NCBI RefSeq assembly: GCF_001746415.1
Contig: NZ_MEHJ01000001.1
Location: 4,051,001 to 4,115,000 of the forward strand
Direction: 5' to 3'
Source of the DNA: Streptomyces agglomeratus
Lineage (GTDB): Bacteria; Actinomycetota; Actinomycetes; Streptomycetales; Streptomycetaceae
Length of the DNA stretch: 64,000 nt
This document shows positions 34,672 to 45,379 of this stretch, piece after piece. Numbering within the stretch: position 1 is the first letter of the stretch; every line of letters begins with the position of its first letter. The translations under genes were made by a program, and so were the position numbers. Under the pieces are notes generated by a model that worked only from the letters and a program-made list of their open reading frames with translations, was not told where the DNA came from and searched no databases.

Positions 34672-35568
34672 TCAGGACCAGTCGGTCGCGGCGCGCAGCA
34701 GCCACTCGTGCGCCCGAGCGATGTGCGCAAGGGCGAGCGTGCCGGTGCGTACGGCGAGGAAATAGGTGCGCAGCGGCGGGACCGGCGGGTCGAAGAGGGC
34801 CACGATCTCGCCTCTCTCCAGTGCCTCCTCGCAGAGATACCGGGGCAGTACGGCGATTCCCGCGCCCGCGGCCGTGGCGTGCAGCACGGCGCGCAGGTCG
34901 GGGGCGACGACGGTGCCCGCGGCGGTCGGCCGGGTGTCGAAGACGGTGGTCCAGTAGCGGGTGACCAGCGGCAGTGACTCGTGGACCTCCACCACCGGCA
35001 GGTGCTCCAGCACCCCTGGCCCCTTGCGGCGCAGCAGGCCGGGGCCGATCCGCCCGGCCCAGCGCGGGGCGGCGACCAGGACGTGCTCCTCGTCGCACAG
35101 GGCCGTCCCGGTCAGGACGGTGCCGCGCGGGCGGTCGGTGGAGACGGCCAGGTCGTGGTGGCCGGCGGCGAGGCCCTCCAGGGTCTCCTCGGCGTTGCCG
35201 AAGGAGGTGCGCAGCGTGAGGCCCTGGGCGATGAGCGGGGAGAGGGTGGGCAGGACGCGTACGGAGGTGAATTCCGGCGGCCCCGCGAGGTGCAGGGTCC
35301 GTACGCCGGAATCCTCGTCGAGGCCCGCTTCGGTGATCTCGACGAGCGCGTCGAGGTGCGGAGCGGCGCGGTGCGCGAGTTCGTCGCCGACGGGGGTGGG
35401 GGTGACGCCGCGGGCCTGGCGGAGGAAGAGGGGGCGGCCCACTTGCCGCTCCAGGGTGCGTATCTGGCTGGTCACGGCGGGCTGGGAGAGACCCAGGAGG
35501 GCGGCTGCGCGCGTGAAGGAACCGGCCCGGTGCACTGTGACGAACGTGCGGAGCAGAGCCAGGTCCAT
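34672..35568 (-). CDS. LysR family transcriptional regulator
   Basis: The 298-residue protein has the N-terminal HTH (MDLALLRTFVTVHRAGSFTRAAALLGLSQPAVTSQIRTLERQVG in residues 1-44) and an effector domain with a type-2 periplasmic-binding fold. The start at 35568 has GGGAGA upstream; a longer frame to 35607 begins with GTG. An AT-rich promoter at 35600-35650 contains CTAT-N10-ATAG, a LysR-type T-N11-A half-site. No divergent target gene is adjacent, so the regulon is unclear; the co-directional NUDIX gene is one possibility. Confidence 0.92.
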   Translation of the reverse strand: MDLALLRTFVTVHRAGSFTRAAALLGLSQPAVTSQIRTLERQVGRPLFLRQARGVTPTPVGDELAHRAAPHLDALVEITEAGLDEDSGVRTLHLAGPPEFTSVRVLPTLSPLIAQGLTLRTSFGNAEETLEGLAAGHHDLAVSTDRPRGTVLTGTALCDEEHVLVAAPRWAGRIGPGLLRRKGPGVLEHLPVVEVHESLPLVTRYWTTVFDTRPTAAGTVVAPDLRAVLHATAAGAGIAVLPRYLCEEALERGEIVALFDPPVPPLRTYFLAVRTGTLALAHIARAHEWLLRAATDWS

Positions 35569-35705
35569 GGCGCGGTCTCCCGTCCCGGCGAGGTCGCCGA
35601 CGGTCACAACTATAAATATGTCGATAGGTCGCTGTCGCTAGCGTGATTGGACACTGACGCAGAGTCAACTAGCCTTGATTCCGCGGTTCTTCGCGCGTGG
35701 AACCG

Positions 35706-35744
35706 GGACGGTCCGAGCCATGAGGGGGGAGGCTCGGACCGTCC
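35706..35744. terminator. Strong hairpin upstream of lysR
   Basis: Perfect 14-bp stem GGACGGTCCGAGCC/GGCTCGGACCGTCC with an 11-nt loop. It lies 138 bp after the PLP enzyme's stop, in the gap leading to lysR, and is probably the terminator of the holin-PLP enzyme operon. Confidence 0.7.
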
Positions 35745-35769
35745 GTCACGTGCGGGGGCCGCGTCGCGC

Positions 35770-35880
35770 CAGGGTGCGCGAGCCCCGTCAAGGCTGTATG
35801 CGCGAGCCCGGGGTCGGCGTGCGCGAGCCCCGGTCCGGCGTACGCGCGAGCCGCGTCACGGCTGTACGCGCGACGCCCGC
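35770..35880. repeat. Dispersed GCGCGAGCCC repeats
   Basis: Five imperfect copies of GCGCGAGCCC/GCGCGACGCC are spaced 20-29 bp apart, filling the space between the terminator hairpin and the PLP enzyme stop codon. They have no coding value. Confidence 0.6.
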
Positions 35881-35881
35881 G

Positions 35882-37021
35882 TTACGGCGCGGCCTCGTCG
35901 AGCGCGCGCAGTACGTCCGCCACCAGGTCCTCGGCGTCTTCGGCGCCGACGGAGAAGCGGACGAAGCCCTCCGGTACGGCGTCGCCGCCCCAGCGCCCGC
36001 GCCGCTCGGCGGTGGACCGTACGCCCCCGAAGCTGGTCGCGTCGTCGGCGAGCCGCAGCCCTTCCAGGAACCGCTCGGCGTACGCGCGGTCGGGCAGCGT
36101 GAACGAGACGACGCAGCCGAAGCGGCGCATCTGGCGCGACGCGACGGCGTGCGACGGATCGCCGGGCAGCCCCGGGTGGCGCAGCCCGCTCACGGCCGGG
36201 TGCCCGCGCAGCGCCTCGGCGAGCGCCAGCGCGTTGGCGCCCTGCTTGTCGGCGCGCAGCTGGAGGGTGGCCAGGGAGCGGTGCGCCAGCCACGCCTCCA
36301 TCGGACCCGGGATGGCTCCGACGACCTTGCGCCAGCGCCGTACCCGAGCCGCGAGACGGGCGTCGCGGCAGGCCACGTAGCCGAGCAGGACGTCGCCGTG
36401 GCCGGTGAGGCCCTTGGTGCCGCTGGCGACGGAGAAGTCGGCGCCGAGTTCCAGAGGGCGCTGGCCGAGCGGAGTGGCGAGGGTGTTGTCGACCGCGACC
36501 AGCGCTCCGGCGGCGTGCGCGGCGTCCGCGAGTCTGCGGATGTCACACACGTCGAGCCCCGGGTTGGACGGCGTCTCGATCCACAGCAGCCGCGCCCCGT
36601 CGAGTTCGCCGAGCTGGGCGTCGCCGCCGGTCGGCGCGGTGCGCACCTTCACGTCGTACGCCGCGAGCTGTTCGCGTACGAGCGCGAGGGCCTGGTAGCC
36701 GTCGTCGGGCAGTACGACGGTGTCGCCGGCCCGCGTCTGCGACAGCAGGACGGCGGAGACGGCTGCCATGCCGGAGGCGAAGACGACGGTCTCGACGCCC
36801 TCCTCCCCCGGCGCCTCCAGCTCCCCGATGGCCCGCTCCAGGTGCGTCCAGGTGGGGTTCTCGTCGCGTCCGTAGGTATAAGGGCCGGTCGGCTCGCCCG
36901 GCAGGTGGTAGTGCGCGGCGAAGACCGGTCCGGGAAGGGTCGGTTCGTACGCGACGGGTTCGGGAAGACCCGCGCGTACCGCCCGGGTGCCGTCTCCGAC
37001 CGTGGGGTTCTCGGAGTGCAT
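35882..37021 (-). CDS. Cystathionine gamma-lyase/synthase-type PLP enzyme
   Basis: The 379-residue Cys/Met-metabolism PLP enzyme has TYGRDENPTWTHLERAIGELE, then VVFASGMAAVSAVLLS, the D-N pair AVDNTLATPLGQRPLELGAD and the PLP lysine in SGTKGLTGHGDVLLGY. C-terminal SFGGVRSTAERRGRWG helps fix sulfur-amino-acid substrates. It is probably a cystathionine gamma-lyase; the exact reaction (gamma-lyase, gamma-synthase or methionine gamma-lyase) is not fixed by sequence alone. It follows the holin-like gene by 3 bp, so the two are coupled. Confidence 0.9.
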   Translation of the reverse strand: MHSENPTVGDGTRAVRAGLPEPVAYEPTLPGPVFAAHYHLPGEPTGPYTYGRDENPTWTHLERAIGELEAPGEEGVETVVFASGMAAVSAVLLSQTRAGDTVVLPDDGYQALALVREQLAAYDVKVRTAPTGGDAQLGELDGARLLWIETPSNPGLDVCDIRRLADAAHAAGALVAVDNTLATPLGQRPLELGADFSVASGTKGLTGHGDVLLGYVACRDARLAARVRRWRKVVGAIPGPMEAWLAHRSLATLQLRADKQGANALALAEALRGHPAVSGLRHPGLPGDPSHAVASRQMRRFGCVVSFTLPDRAYAERFLEGLRLADDATSFGGVRSTAERRGRWGGDAVPEGFVRFSVGAEDAEDLVADVLRALDEAAP

Positions 37022-37024
37022 GCG

Positions 37025-37402
37025 TCAGTCCTTCTCCGGCAGGATGACGTTGAGCGCCCACGAGACGACGCTGATGATGAGGCCGCCGAGTACGGCGGTC
37101 CAGAAGCCTTCGACGTGGAAGTTCTGGTTGAACTGGTCGGCCAGCCAGGAGGTCAGCAGCAGCATCAGGGCGTTGATCACCAGGGTGATCAGGCCGAGGG
37201 TGAGGATGAACAGGGGCAGGGACAGCAGCTTCACGACGGGCTTGACGAAGAAGTTCACCAGGCCGAAGAGGAGCGCGACGATGATCAGCGTCAGCGCCTT
37301 CTTGCCGGTGCTCTCGCCGGTCAGTGTGATGTCGTTGACGAGCCAGATGGCTACCAGCAGGGCCCCTGCGTTGGCCAGTGTCTTGACTAGGAAATTCATC
37401 AT
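37025..37402 (-). CDS. Phage holin family-like small membrane protein
   Basis: The 125-residue protein has four hydrophobic helices (residues ~8-25, 35-52, 58-82 and 98-118; NFFVKPVVKLLSLPLFILTLGLITLVINALML). This fits the actinobacterial four-TM 'phage holin family' (YvlD-like), which is chromosomal and not part of a prophage. The function is unknown. The start is uncertain: ATG 37402 or 37399, with an upstream ATG at 37423; none has a ribosome site. It is the first gene before the PLP lyase. Confidence 0.8.
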   Translation of the reverse strand: MMNFLVKTLANAGALLVAIWLVNDITLTGESTGKKALTLIIVALLFGLVNFFVKPVVKLLSLPLFILTLGLITLVINALMLLLTSWLADQFNQNFHVEGFWTAVLGGLIISVVSWALNVILPEKD

Positions 37403-37471
37403 GTGTCTGATCGTGGCAGACATGGCCGGTGCCGGACAGCGGTGCACGGCAGGGCGAGGGGCGGACGGACG

Positions 37472-37789
37472 ATGAAGGCATTCCGACTGGACGAGCTGGA
37501 GGCGGAGCGCGCGGCCAACGACGGCGCGTATCTGCAATTCCTGAGGGAAAGGAACATGTCGGTCGGTCTGTACGCGCTGGACGCGGGCGAGAGCGACCCG
37601 CAGCAGCCGCACCGTGAGGACGAGGTGTACTTCGTCGTCAGCGGGCGCGCGTCGATCACCGTCGGCATGGAGACGACTCAGGTGGGGCGGGGCAGCGTGG
37701 TGTACGTACCGGCCGGGGTGCCGCACAAGTTCCACCACATCAGCGAGGATCTGCGGGTGATGGTGGTCTTCTCGCCGCCGGAGAGCTGA
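37472..37789 (+). CDS. Cupin domain-containing protein
   Basis: The 105-residue single cupin has motif 1 PHREDEVYFVVSGRASITVG (residues ~45-64) and motif 2 GSVVYVPAGVPHKFHHISED, giving two or three metal-ligand His. GAGGGG precedes ATG 37472. It may bind metal and a small ligand or act as an isomerase/dioxygenase; no substrate can be named. It is divergent from the holin-like gene. Confidence 0.88.
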   Translation: MKAFRLDELEAERAANDGAYLQFLRERNMSVGLYALDAGESDPQQPHREDEVYFVVSGRASITVGMETTQVGRGSVVYVPAGVPHKFHHISEDLRVMVVFSPPES

Positions 37790-37970
37790 GGCCGCGGACT
37801 CCGGGTTCCCTAGGGGTCCGATCAGGGGTCTTCAAGGGCTGCGGGCCCCCCGCCGGCCACCCCCTCACCCCTAGCATCGAGCTCAGGAAGAACAGCTGCC
37901 AAGAACAGCTGCGACGAAGAGCCGCGAAGAGCGGCTGCCGAGAAGAGCTGCGAGCGAGAAGAGGCAAGCG

Positions 37971-38192
37971 ATGGCTGTGCGGGAGATATTCGCGGGGATG
38001 CCGTGGTGGGTGAAGTGGATCGCGGTGCCCGTCATCGCCCTGGTGGTGTTCGGCGGCGCGATCCTGAGCGCCATCGGCCTGCTGATCGGCCTCCTCTTCA
38101 AGGTGCTCGTCTTCGTCGCCCTGGTCGGCGGACTGATCTACGTCGTACGGAAGTTCATGGCGTCGTCCTCCTCGTCGCGCGGCGACTGGTAG
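37971..38192 (+). CDS. DUF5326 family small membrane protein
   Basis: The 73-residue protein has two hydrophobic helices (residues ~15-35 and 38-62), an amphipathic start MAVREIFAGMPWWVKW and a Ser-rich tail. It matches the Streptomyces DUF5326 group near ssgR. The upstream 37880-37965 consists of short AAGARCAGCTGC-type repeats. The function is unknown. Confidence 0.82.
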   Translation: MAVREIFAGMPWWVKWIAVPVIALVVFGGAILSAIGLLIGLLFKVLVFVALVGGLIYVVRKFMASSSSSRGDW

Positions 38193-38330
38193 CCCGTACG
38201 GCCGTTAGCCCACCCGGGGGACCGCGCCCGGGAAGCACTCTGCGCGACCGCGCCGGGCGGTTAGAGTGCCGATTCTCTGAATGCCTCAGGCGGGCACGCG
38301 GCCCGTCGGTACGCCTGGGGGGTGCGTCCT

Positions 38331-39101
38331 GTGGTTACGGCCCAAAGCGCCACCGCACCGACCTTGATCGGTTCGGTGCAACGGGCACTGCGCCTGCTGG
38401 AGGCGGTGGCCGATCACGTCGACGGGGCTCCGGCGAAGCAGCTGGCGCGGGAGGCCGGCCTCCCTCTCCCCACCGCCTACCACCTGTTGCGCACGCTGGC
38501 GCACGAGGGCTATCTGCGGCGCGAGCAGGGGGTGTTCGTCCTCGGTGAGGCGGCCGTGCGGCTGGCGGGCACGGGCGCGCGCCATCACCGGCGCGGCATG
38601 ATCACCGATTGTCTGGAGCAGTGGCGGGACGCGATCGGCGTACCCGTCTACTTCGCGCTCTACCGCGACGGCGAGATCGAGCTGGTCGCGGTCGCCGAGG
38701 GGCCGTCGTCGCCCGCTGTCGAGGAGTGGGCCGACTTCCGCGACACCGGTCACGCCCACGCTCTGGGCCAGTGCCTGCTGAGCCAGCTCGACGAGGAGTC
38801 CCGCCGGGACCACCTGAGCCGTCATCCGGTCGAGCCGCTCACCCCGAACTCCGTCCGCGACCGGGGGCTCCTGCTGAAGCGGCTGGCCGCGACGGAACGG
38901 CAGCGGCCCGTCGTGGAACGCGAGGAGTACGCGATCGGTTCGGTCTGCGCGGCCCTGCCTCTCAGGGTCGGCTCGACCGTCGCGACCATGGCCATTTCTC
39001 TCCCCGTCGAAGAGGAGCACCGGCTGCTGCCCGCCGTCGATCAACTACGCCGTGCGGTGGGGGGACTGCCGACTTCGCTCATGTTCTCTATCAGTATCTG
39101 A
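38331..39101 (+). CDS. ssgR: IclR-family activator SsgR
   Basis: The 256-residue regulator has an N-terminal winged helix (residues ~8-70: SVQRALRLLEAVADHVDGAPAKQLA, LPLPTAYHLLRTLAHEGYL) and an IclR effector domain. It lies 121 bp upstream of ssgA, the arrangement in which SsgR activates ssgA during sporulation in S. coelicolor. GTG 38331 has GGGGGGTG upstream; GTG 38322 is an alternative. A TAGAGT -10-like element lies at 38262-38267. Confidence 0.92.
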   Translation: MVTAQSATAPTLIGSVQRALRLLEAVADHVDGAPAKQLAREAGLPLPTAYHLLRTLAHEGYLRREQGVFVLGEAAVRLAGTGARHHRRGMITDCLEQWRDAIGVPVYFALYRDGEIELVAVAEGPSSPAVEEWADFRDTGHAHALGQCLLSQLDEESRRDHLSRHPVEPLTPNSVRDRGLLLKRLAATERQRPVVEREEYAIGSVCAALPLRVGSTVATMAISLPVEEEHRLLPAVDQLRRAVGGLPTSLMFSISI

Positions 39102-39222
39102 AAACTCACTCCTTGTGATCTGCTAGCGCTTCCACCACGATGGCGTCAAGGGGGCCAGGGGGGACCATTCCTGGCCAGATTCACTACTGCGGCCAGCTTC
39201 ACTATGTGCGGGGTTAAAAGCG

Positions 39223-39660
39223 ATGCGCGAGTCGGTTCAGGCAGAGGTCATGATGAGCTTCCTGGTCTCGGAGGAGCTCTCTTTCCGGATCCCTGTGGAG
39301 CTCCGGTACGTGACCATGGATCCGTACGCGGTCCGCATGACGTTCCACCTGCCCGGCGACGATCCCGTCACCTGGGCGTTCGGCCGGGAGCTGCTGCTCG
39401 ACGGTCTCAGCAAGCCGTGCGGCGAAGGCGATGTGCGCATCGCGCCGACCGATCCCGACGAGCTGGTGGACGTCCACATCCGCCTCCAGGTCGCCGGTGA
39501 CCGCGCGCTGTTCCGGGCGAGCGCCGCTCCGCTGGTGGCCTTTCTCGACCGTACGGACAAGCTGGTGCCCCTCGGGCAGGAGTGCGCCCTCGGTGACTTC
39601 GAGGGGAACCTGGAGGACGCGCTCGGCCGCATCCTCGCCGAGGAGCGGAACGCCGGCTGA
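39223..39660 (+). CDS. ssgA: Sporulation-specific cell division activator SsgA
   Basis: The 145-residue SsgA-like protein starts MRESVQAEVMMSFLVSEELSF and keeps the family core RMTFHLPGDDPVTWAFGRELL and LVAFLDRTDKLVPLGQE nearly unchanged from S. coelicolor SsgA. It helps localise SsgB and FtsZ at sporulation septa and stimulates mycelial fragmentation. The ribosome site is weak. The 3' end is the first copy of a 21-bp triplication. Confidence 0.95.
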   Translation: MRESVQAEVMMSFLVSEELSFRIPVELRYVTMDPYAVRMTFHLPGDDPVTWAFGRELLLDGLSKPCGEGDVRIAPTDPDELVDVHIRLQVAGDRALFRASAAPLVAFLDRTDKLVPLGQECALGDFEGNLEDALGRILAEERNAG

Positions 39661-39709
39661 GCCCCACGGAACGTCGGCCGAGCCCCTCGGTACGTCGGCC
39701 GAGCCCCTC
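39647..39709. repeat. Three 21-bp tandem repeats spanning the ssgA stop codon
   Basis: Units GGAACGCCGGCTGAGCCCCAC, GGAACGTCGGCCGAGCCCCTC and GGTACGTCGGCCGAGCCCCTC run head to tail (each listed within one unit). The first includes the TGA of ssgA; in the others TGA is CCGA, so the frame stays open. Confidence 0.85.
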
Positions 39710-39717
39710 GGCGGCAG

Positions 39718-41043
39718 TCAGCGCTTGCGGCGCCGGCCCCTGCCGCCTCCCCCGAGCGCGCCCGTGCGGGCGGGTGCGGGCGTGCCGGCTCCCTCCGGCG
39801 CCGGCCGGTCGGCCGAAACGACCAGCGCCGCGAGCGCGGTCGTCACCGGCACCGAGGCGACCAGACCGATCGAGCCGACCAGGGTCCGTACGATCTCCTC
39901 CGCCACCAGCTCGCTGTTGGCGACCGTACCGACGCTGCTCTGCGCGATCGAGAAGAGCAGCAGCAGCGGCAGCGCGGCGCCCGCGTACGCGAGGACCAGC
40001 GTGTTGACGACGGACGCGATGTGGTCGCGGCCGATGCGGATACCGGCCCGGTAGAGGGCGCGCGGGCCCATCTCCGGGTCCGCCTGGTGGAGTTCCCAGA
40101 CCGCCGACGTCTGGGTGACCGTCACGTCGTCGAGCACACCGAGCGAGCCGATGATGATGCCGGCGAGCAGCAGGCCGCTCATGTCGATGTCCGGGTAGAG
40201 GCCGTGGATGAGCCCGGTGTTGTCGTCCGTGTTGCCGCTCAGATAGGCCCAGTCGATGAACAGCGAGCCGAGCAGCCCGATCAGCAGCAGCGAGATGAGC
40301 GTGCCGACGACGGCGACGGACGTGCGGGCGGTCAGGCCGTGGCAGGCGTAGAGCGCGATGAGCATGATGGCGCTCGCCCCGACGACCGCGACGACCAGCG
40401 GATTCGAGCCCTGGAGGATCGCGGGGAGGATGAACAGCGTCAGGACCGCGAAGGACGCGGCGAGCGCGATCAGCGCCATCACGCCCTTCATCCGTCCGAC
40501 CGCGACCACGGCGAGCGCGAAGATCCCGGCGAGCAGCGCCATCGGGACGCCCCGGTCCACGTCCGTCACCGAGTACTGGAGGTCGCGGGGCGCGTCGGGT
40601 GCGTACGCCACGACCACGCCCTGTCCCTCGTTGAGCTGTCTCGGGGCGTCGGGCTGGACGATCTCGGTGAACTCGCGGCCCTTGTCCTTGCCGGACGTCA
40701 CCTCGATCGTCGCCTTCTCGCAGGTGCCCTGCTGGGCCTCGCGGCCGGACGGCGTGGAGGTGTCGCCGGTCGGTGGGACCTGGGCGGCGTTCACATCCTT
40801 GCAGTCGACCTGCTGTACGTCCGTGACCTTGCCGGACACGGTCTGCCGGTCGAATCCGACACCGGTGCGCTCGTGTTCGGGGGCGCCGCCGGGCCAGAGC
40901 ACGACGAGGCCGACGAGGACGGCGGTGGCGAAGGGGATCAGCACCGCCGCGATGACCTTGCGCAGGTGCTTGGAGACGGGCGCGGCGGGCCCGTGGCTGT
41001 GGGTGTGGCCGTGGAATTCGGGCGTTGGCTGTGGGGACGTCAC
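39718..41043 (-). CDS. YibE/F family integral membrane protein
   Basis: The 441-residue protein has a His-rich N-terminus (HGHTHSHG), TM1 (~32-52), and a soluble domain with SGKVTDVQQVDC and VVVAYAPD (residues ~65-160). Seven or so helices follow, with the YibE/F core SGLLLAGIIIGSLGVLDDVTVTQ and ALYRAGIRIGRDHIASVVNTL. The family is thought to be a transporter; the substrate is unknown. The start is GTG 41043 without a clear ribosome site. Confidence 0.9.
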   Translation of the reverse strand: MTSPQPTPEFHGHTHSHGPAAPVSKHLRKVIAAVLIPFATAVLVGLVVLWPGGAPEHERTGVGFDRQTVSGKVTDVQQVDCKDVNAAQVPPTGDTSTPSGREAQQGTCEKATIEVTSGKDKGREFTEIVQPDAPRQLNEGQGVVVAYAPDAPRDLQYSVTDVDRGVPMALLAGIFALAVVAVGRMKGVMALIALAASFAVLTLFILPAILQGSNPLVVAVVGASAIMLIALYACHGLTARTSVAVVGTLISLLLIGLLGSLFIDWAYLSGNTDDNTGLIHGLYPDIDMSGLLLAGIIIGSLGVLDDVTVTQTSAVWELHQADPEMGPRALYRAGIRIGRDHIASVVNTLVLAYAGAALPLLLLFSIAQSSVGTVANSELVAEEIVRTLVGSIGLVASVPVTTALAALVVSADRPAPEGAGTPAPARTGALGGGGRGRRRKR

Positions 41044-41120
41044 CGACCGATCATCGCAAGAACGACGGGGGCCCTCTGTTCAGCGCGCCAGAAGGGGCGC
41101 TAGCGTGGGGGCACCTTTGC

Positions 41121-43020
<1,900 letters not shown>

Positions 43021-43029
43021 GGTACCGAG

Positions 43030-43059
43030 GGGCCCCTGCCGACCGGACGGCGGGGGCCC
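43030..43059 (+). terminator. Terminator after thiC
   Basis: 12-nt arms (GGGCCCCTGCCG/CGGCGGGGGCCC, one T-G pair) around ACCGGA, starting 10 bp after the thiC stop. Confidence 0.75.
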
Positions 43060-43138
43060 ACGGCGGACGCCGGGTGCGCGATAACGGAAGGGCCATGAGC
43101 CGCCCTTTCCTTGATCGTTGGCGTCTACGCTCCCTCTC

Positions 43139-44242
43139 ATGGGCGGAATCGACGTGGCCAATGGAGTGGTGGGCGCCGTGCTGGGCATGGTGTTCGCCAC
43201 GCTGTTTCAGCAGCCTTTGCAGGACGCCTGGTTCCGGATCCGCAGGCGCTCGGCGAGCGCGGTCCGCAGCATGCGCGCGCGGGGGGAGCCCAGCCGTGCC
43301 TGGACGACGTTCGCCCTGGGGCCGCTGCGCACCTCCGCCCTGATCGTGGAGGGCGACGGCCAGGCGGTGATCACCAGCGAGGCCGTACACATCCAGGTCC
43401 TCGACGAGGAGATATCCCTTCCCCCGGACATGGCGGGCTGGCGCGAGGAGATCGAGGCCGAGAGCGAGCTGTCGGGGGCCGAGGGGCTCACGCCCGTGTG
43501 GAACGGTCCGCGGTACGCCGTCGAGGCGTTCGACATCTCCCGTACCGCTCTCGACGAGCGCCCGGAGGTCCACCTGCGGCTGCGCCCCACGGACTACTAC
43601 ACGTTTCTCGCGGCCCAGCAGCTCGACCGCCGGCTGCCCGGCGGCGGCACTCCCCGCTCGCGCTACCTCGACCCGGACCATCCGCTCCGGGCCCCGGCCT
43701 TCCTCCAGTGCAGCTTCGCCGCGAACGTCGCCGTCGTCACCGCCGACGACATGCTGGTGGTCAGCCGCCGCAGTGACCGGGTGCGCATGGCGCCGGGTGT
43801 GTGGAACTCCTCGGTGAACGAGGGCCTGTCCCGCCACATCGACTCCGCCGGCCGCAACGCGCCCGACCTGTACGCCGTCGCCCGGCGCGGGATGCGCGAG
43901 GAACTGTCCCTGGAGCCGAACGAGTACTCCCTCGTCCTCCTGGCCTTCGTGCTCGACGTCGACAAGCGCCACTGGAGCGCGCACTTCTACGCGCGGCTCA
44001 GGACGCTGACCCGCGAAGGCGTCCAGGCCCGCATGAGCCGGGGCGTCGCCGACCGGTGGGAGCACCAGGCGACGGAGTTCGTTCCCTTCCGCCCGGCGGA
44101 CGTCACCCGGTACGTCCTGAGTGCGGACCGGATCCACCGGTGGGCACCGCTGGCTCCCGCGCTGTTCCACCTGGCGCTGGTGCACGTCCACGGCCGCACG
44201 GCGGTGGAACGCGCCCAGGCGCAGGTCGTACGGCGGCTGTAG
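43139..44242 (+). CDS. Hypothetical membrane-anchored protein with a Nudix-like segment
   Basis: The 367-residue protein begins with one hydrophobic helix (residues ~4-22, IDVANGVVGAVLGMVFATLF). The C-terminal half (NVAVVTADDMLVVSRRSDRV, then ARRGMREELSLEP, then HFYARLR) resembles a degenerate Nudix fold whose RGMREEL could be the REUXEE core. ATG 43139 lies 7 nt after TACGCT (43126-43131), the leaderless pattern; ATG 43118 has no support. No known function. Confidence is high that it is coding, low for activity. Confidence 0.78.
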   Translation: MGGIDVANGVVGAVLGMVFATLFQQPLQDAWFRIRRRSASAVRSMRARGEPSRAWTTFALGPLRTSALIVEGDGQAVITSEAVHIQVLDEEISLPPDMAGWREEIEAESELSGAEGLTPVWNGPRYAVEAFDISRTALDERPEVHLRLRPTDYYTFLAAQQLDRRLPGGGTPRSRYLDPDHPLRAPAFLQCSFAANVAVVTADDMLVVSRRSDRVRMAPGVWNSSVNEGLSRHIDSAGRNAPDLYAVARRGMREELSLEPNEYSLVLLAFVLDVDKRHWSAHFYARLRTLTREGVQARMSRGVADRWEHQATEFVPFRPADVTRYVLSADRIHRWAPLAPALFHLALVHVHGRTAVERAQAQVVRRL

Positions 44243-44352
44243 GGGGCGCAGGGCAGACGGACAGAGGACAGGTGGGCAGGCGGGTTCGGGTACGTCGGGT
44301 GCCGGGTGCGTCGGCTTCCGGGTAAGTCGGGTGCCGCGTACCGGGCCGCCGG

Positions 44353-45198
44353 TTACTCGGGCTTGTGGTCCGGGCCGCCGAAGTCCGGGCTGGAGAAGTC
44401 CGGGCTGGAGAAGCTCGGGCGCGGCCCCGGTGTGGTGCCTCCGTCGGGGCCCGGGCTGCTGAAGTCCGGCCGCGAGTAACCCAGGTCGGGGATGCGGCCG
44501 GCGGGCCGGCGGGGCGCCGGAGCGGCCGGAGCCGTACCCGGATCGGCCAGGGCGTCGCGCAGGAACGGTACGACGCCGCGCTCCAGCAGGGCGTTGCGCC
44601 AGGCTTCCCCTGCCTGCTCCACCTCTTTCGTCCGTTCGCCTCCCCGTCCGTCGGACGACTGCGCCGACCCGTTGCGCAGAGCTGTCGTCAACAGGCCGAC
44701 GGCGGCGACGATCATGCCGGCCGCGGCGAGCGCGCCGAAGATCCAGGCTGCCGTCAGGAGCGTGCGGGCGAAGGCCGGTTCGGGCGTGAGCATGGTGAGG
44801 AGGTAGCCCACGACCAGGAAGATCACCGCCGCGGTGCCCGCCAGGACGGGAGTCAGCACGGCGACGACGGCGACGGCGCCCGCGCCCGTCGTCCCGGTGG
44901 CGTCGGTGCCGGTGACGGCTGAGACGGCTGTGACGGCGTCGGTGCCGGACGCTGCCGCGGCGGGCGTGCGTGCTTCCTCGCGGACCTTCACGTAATGGGC
45001 GTACTCGGTGGCCGCGGCGGCCGTGATGAGCGCGCTGGCGTTCATCGCCATGGTGCGCAGCTGGGTCGCGTTCAGCCGTTGCCCCACGCCGGTCAGTTCC
45101 GGGCGGTGATGAGCGGTGTCCAGTGCCTCGTCGAGGACGCGTTCGAATTCCGGGCGGTCCTCGGCCAGCAGGTGCGGAGCGCTGCTGTTCATGTGCAT
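44353..45198 (-). CDS. Hypothetical membrane protein with a Ser/Pro/Phe-rich repeated tail
   Basis: The 281-residue protein has a soluble N-terminal helical part (residues 1-~80) and an Ala/Thr/Val-rich stretch. Two hydrophobic segments (~108-138, AVVAVLTPVLAGTAAVIFLVVGYL; ~148-175) and a charged region follow. The tail repeats FSSPDFSSPDFGGPD. ATG 45198 (MHMNSSAPHLL) has GGAG upstream. No family is recognised. Confidence 0.72.
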   Translation of the reverse strand: MHMNSSAPHLLAEDRPEFERVLDEALDTAHHRPELTGVGQRLNATQLRTMAMNASALITAAAATEYAHYVKVREEARTPAAAASGTDAVTAVSAVTGTDATGTTGAGAVAVVAVLTPVLAGTAAVIFLVVGYLLTMLTPEPAFARTLLTAAWIFGALAAAGMIVAAVGLLTTALRNGSAQSSDGRGGERTKEVEQAGEAWRNALLERGVVPFLRDALADPGTAPAAPAPRRPAGRIPDLGYSRPDFSSPGPDGGTTPGPRPSFSSPDFSSPDFGGPDHKPE

Positions 45199-45379
45199 CC
45201 CCCGATGCTCCGTAGGGCCGGAATACCCGCGACGGGCGGGCAATGGGCGGAAACGGAGGAGAGCCTGCTACGGATAAGCCGATGGTAGAGCGCCTACGGC
45301 ACGGGGTGACAGGGGGTTTCCGGAAATAGGCCCAGTGGTAAGTGCGGCGTGTATATGGCCGCGCCTTCCCCCGCAGGGT

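Noticed and set aside
37025..37402. Prophage remnant suggested by a holin-like protein
   Set aside because: No other phage genes nearby; the family is a common chromosomal membrane protein in actinomycetes.
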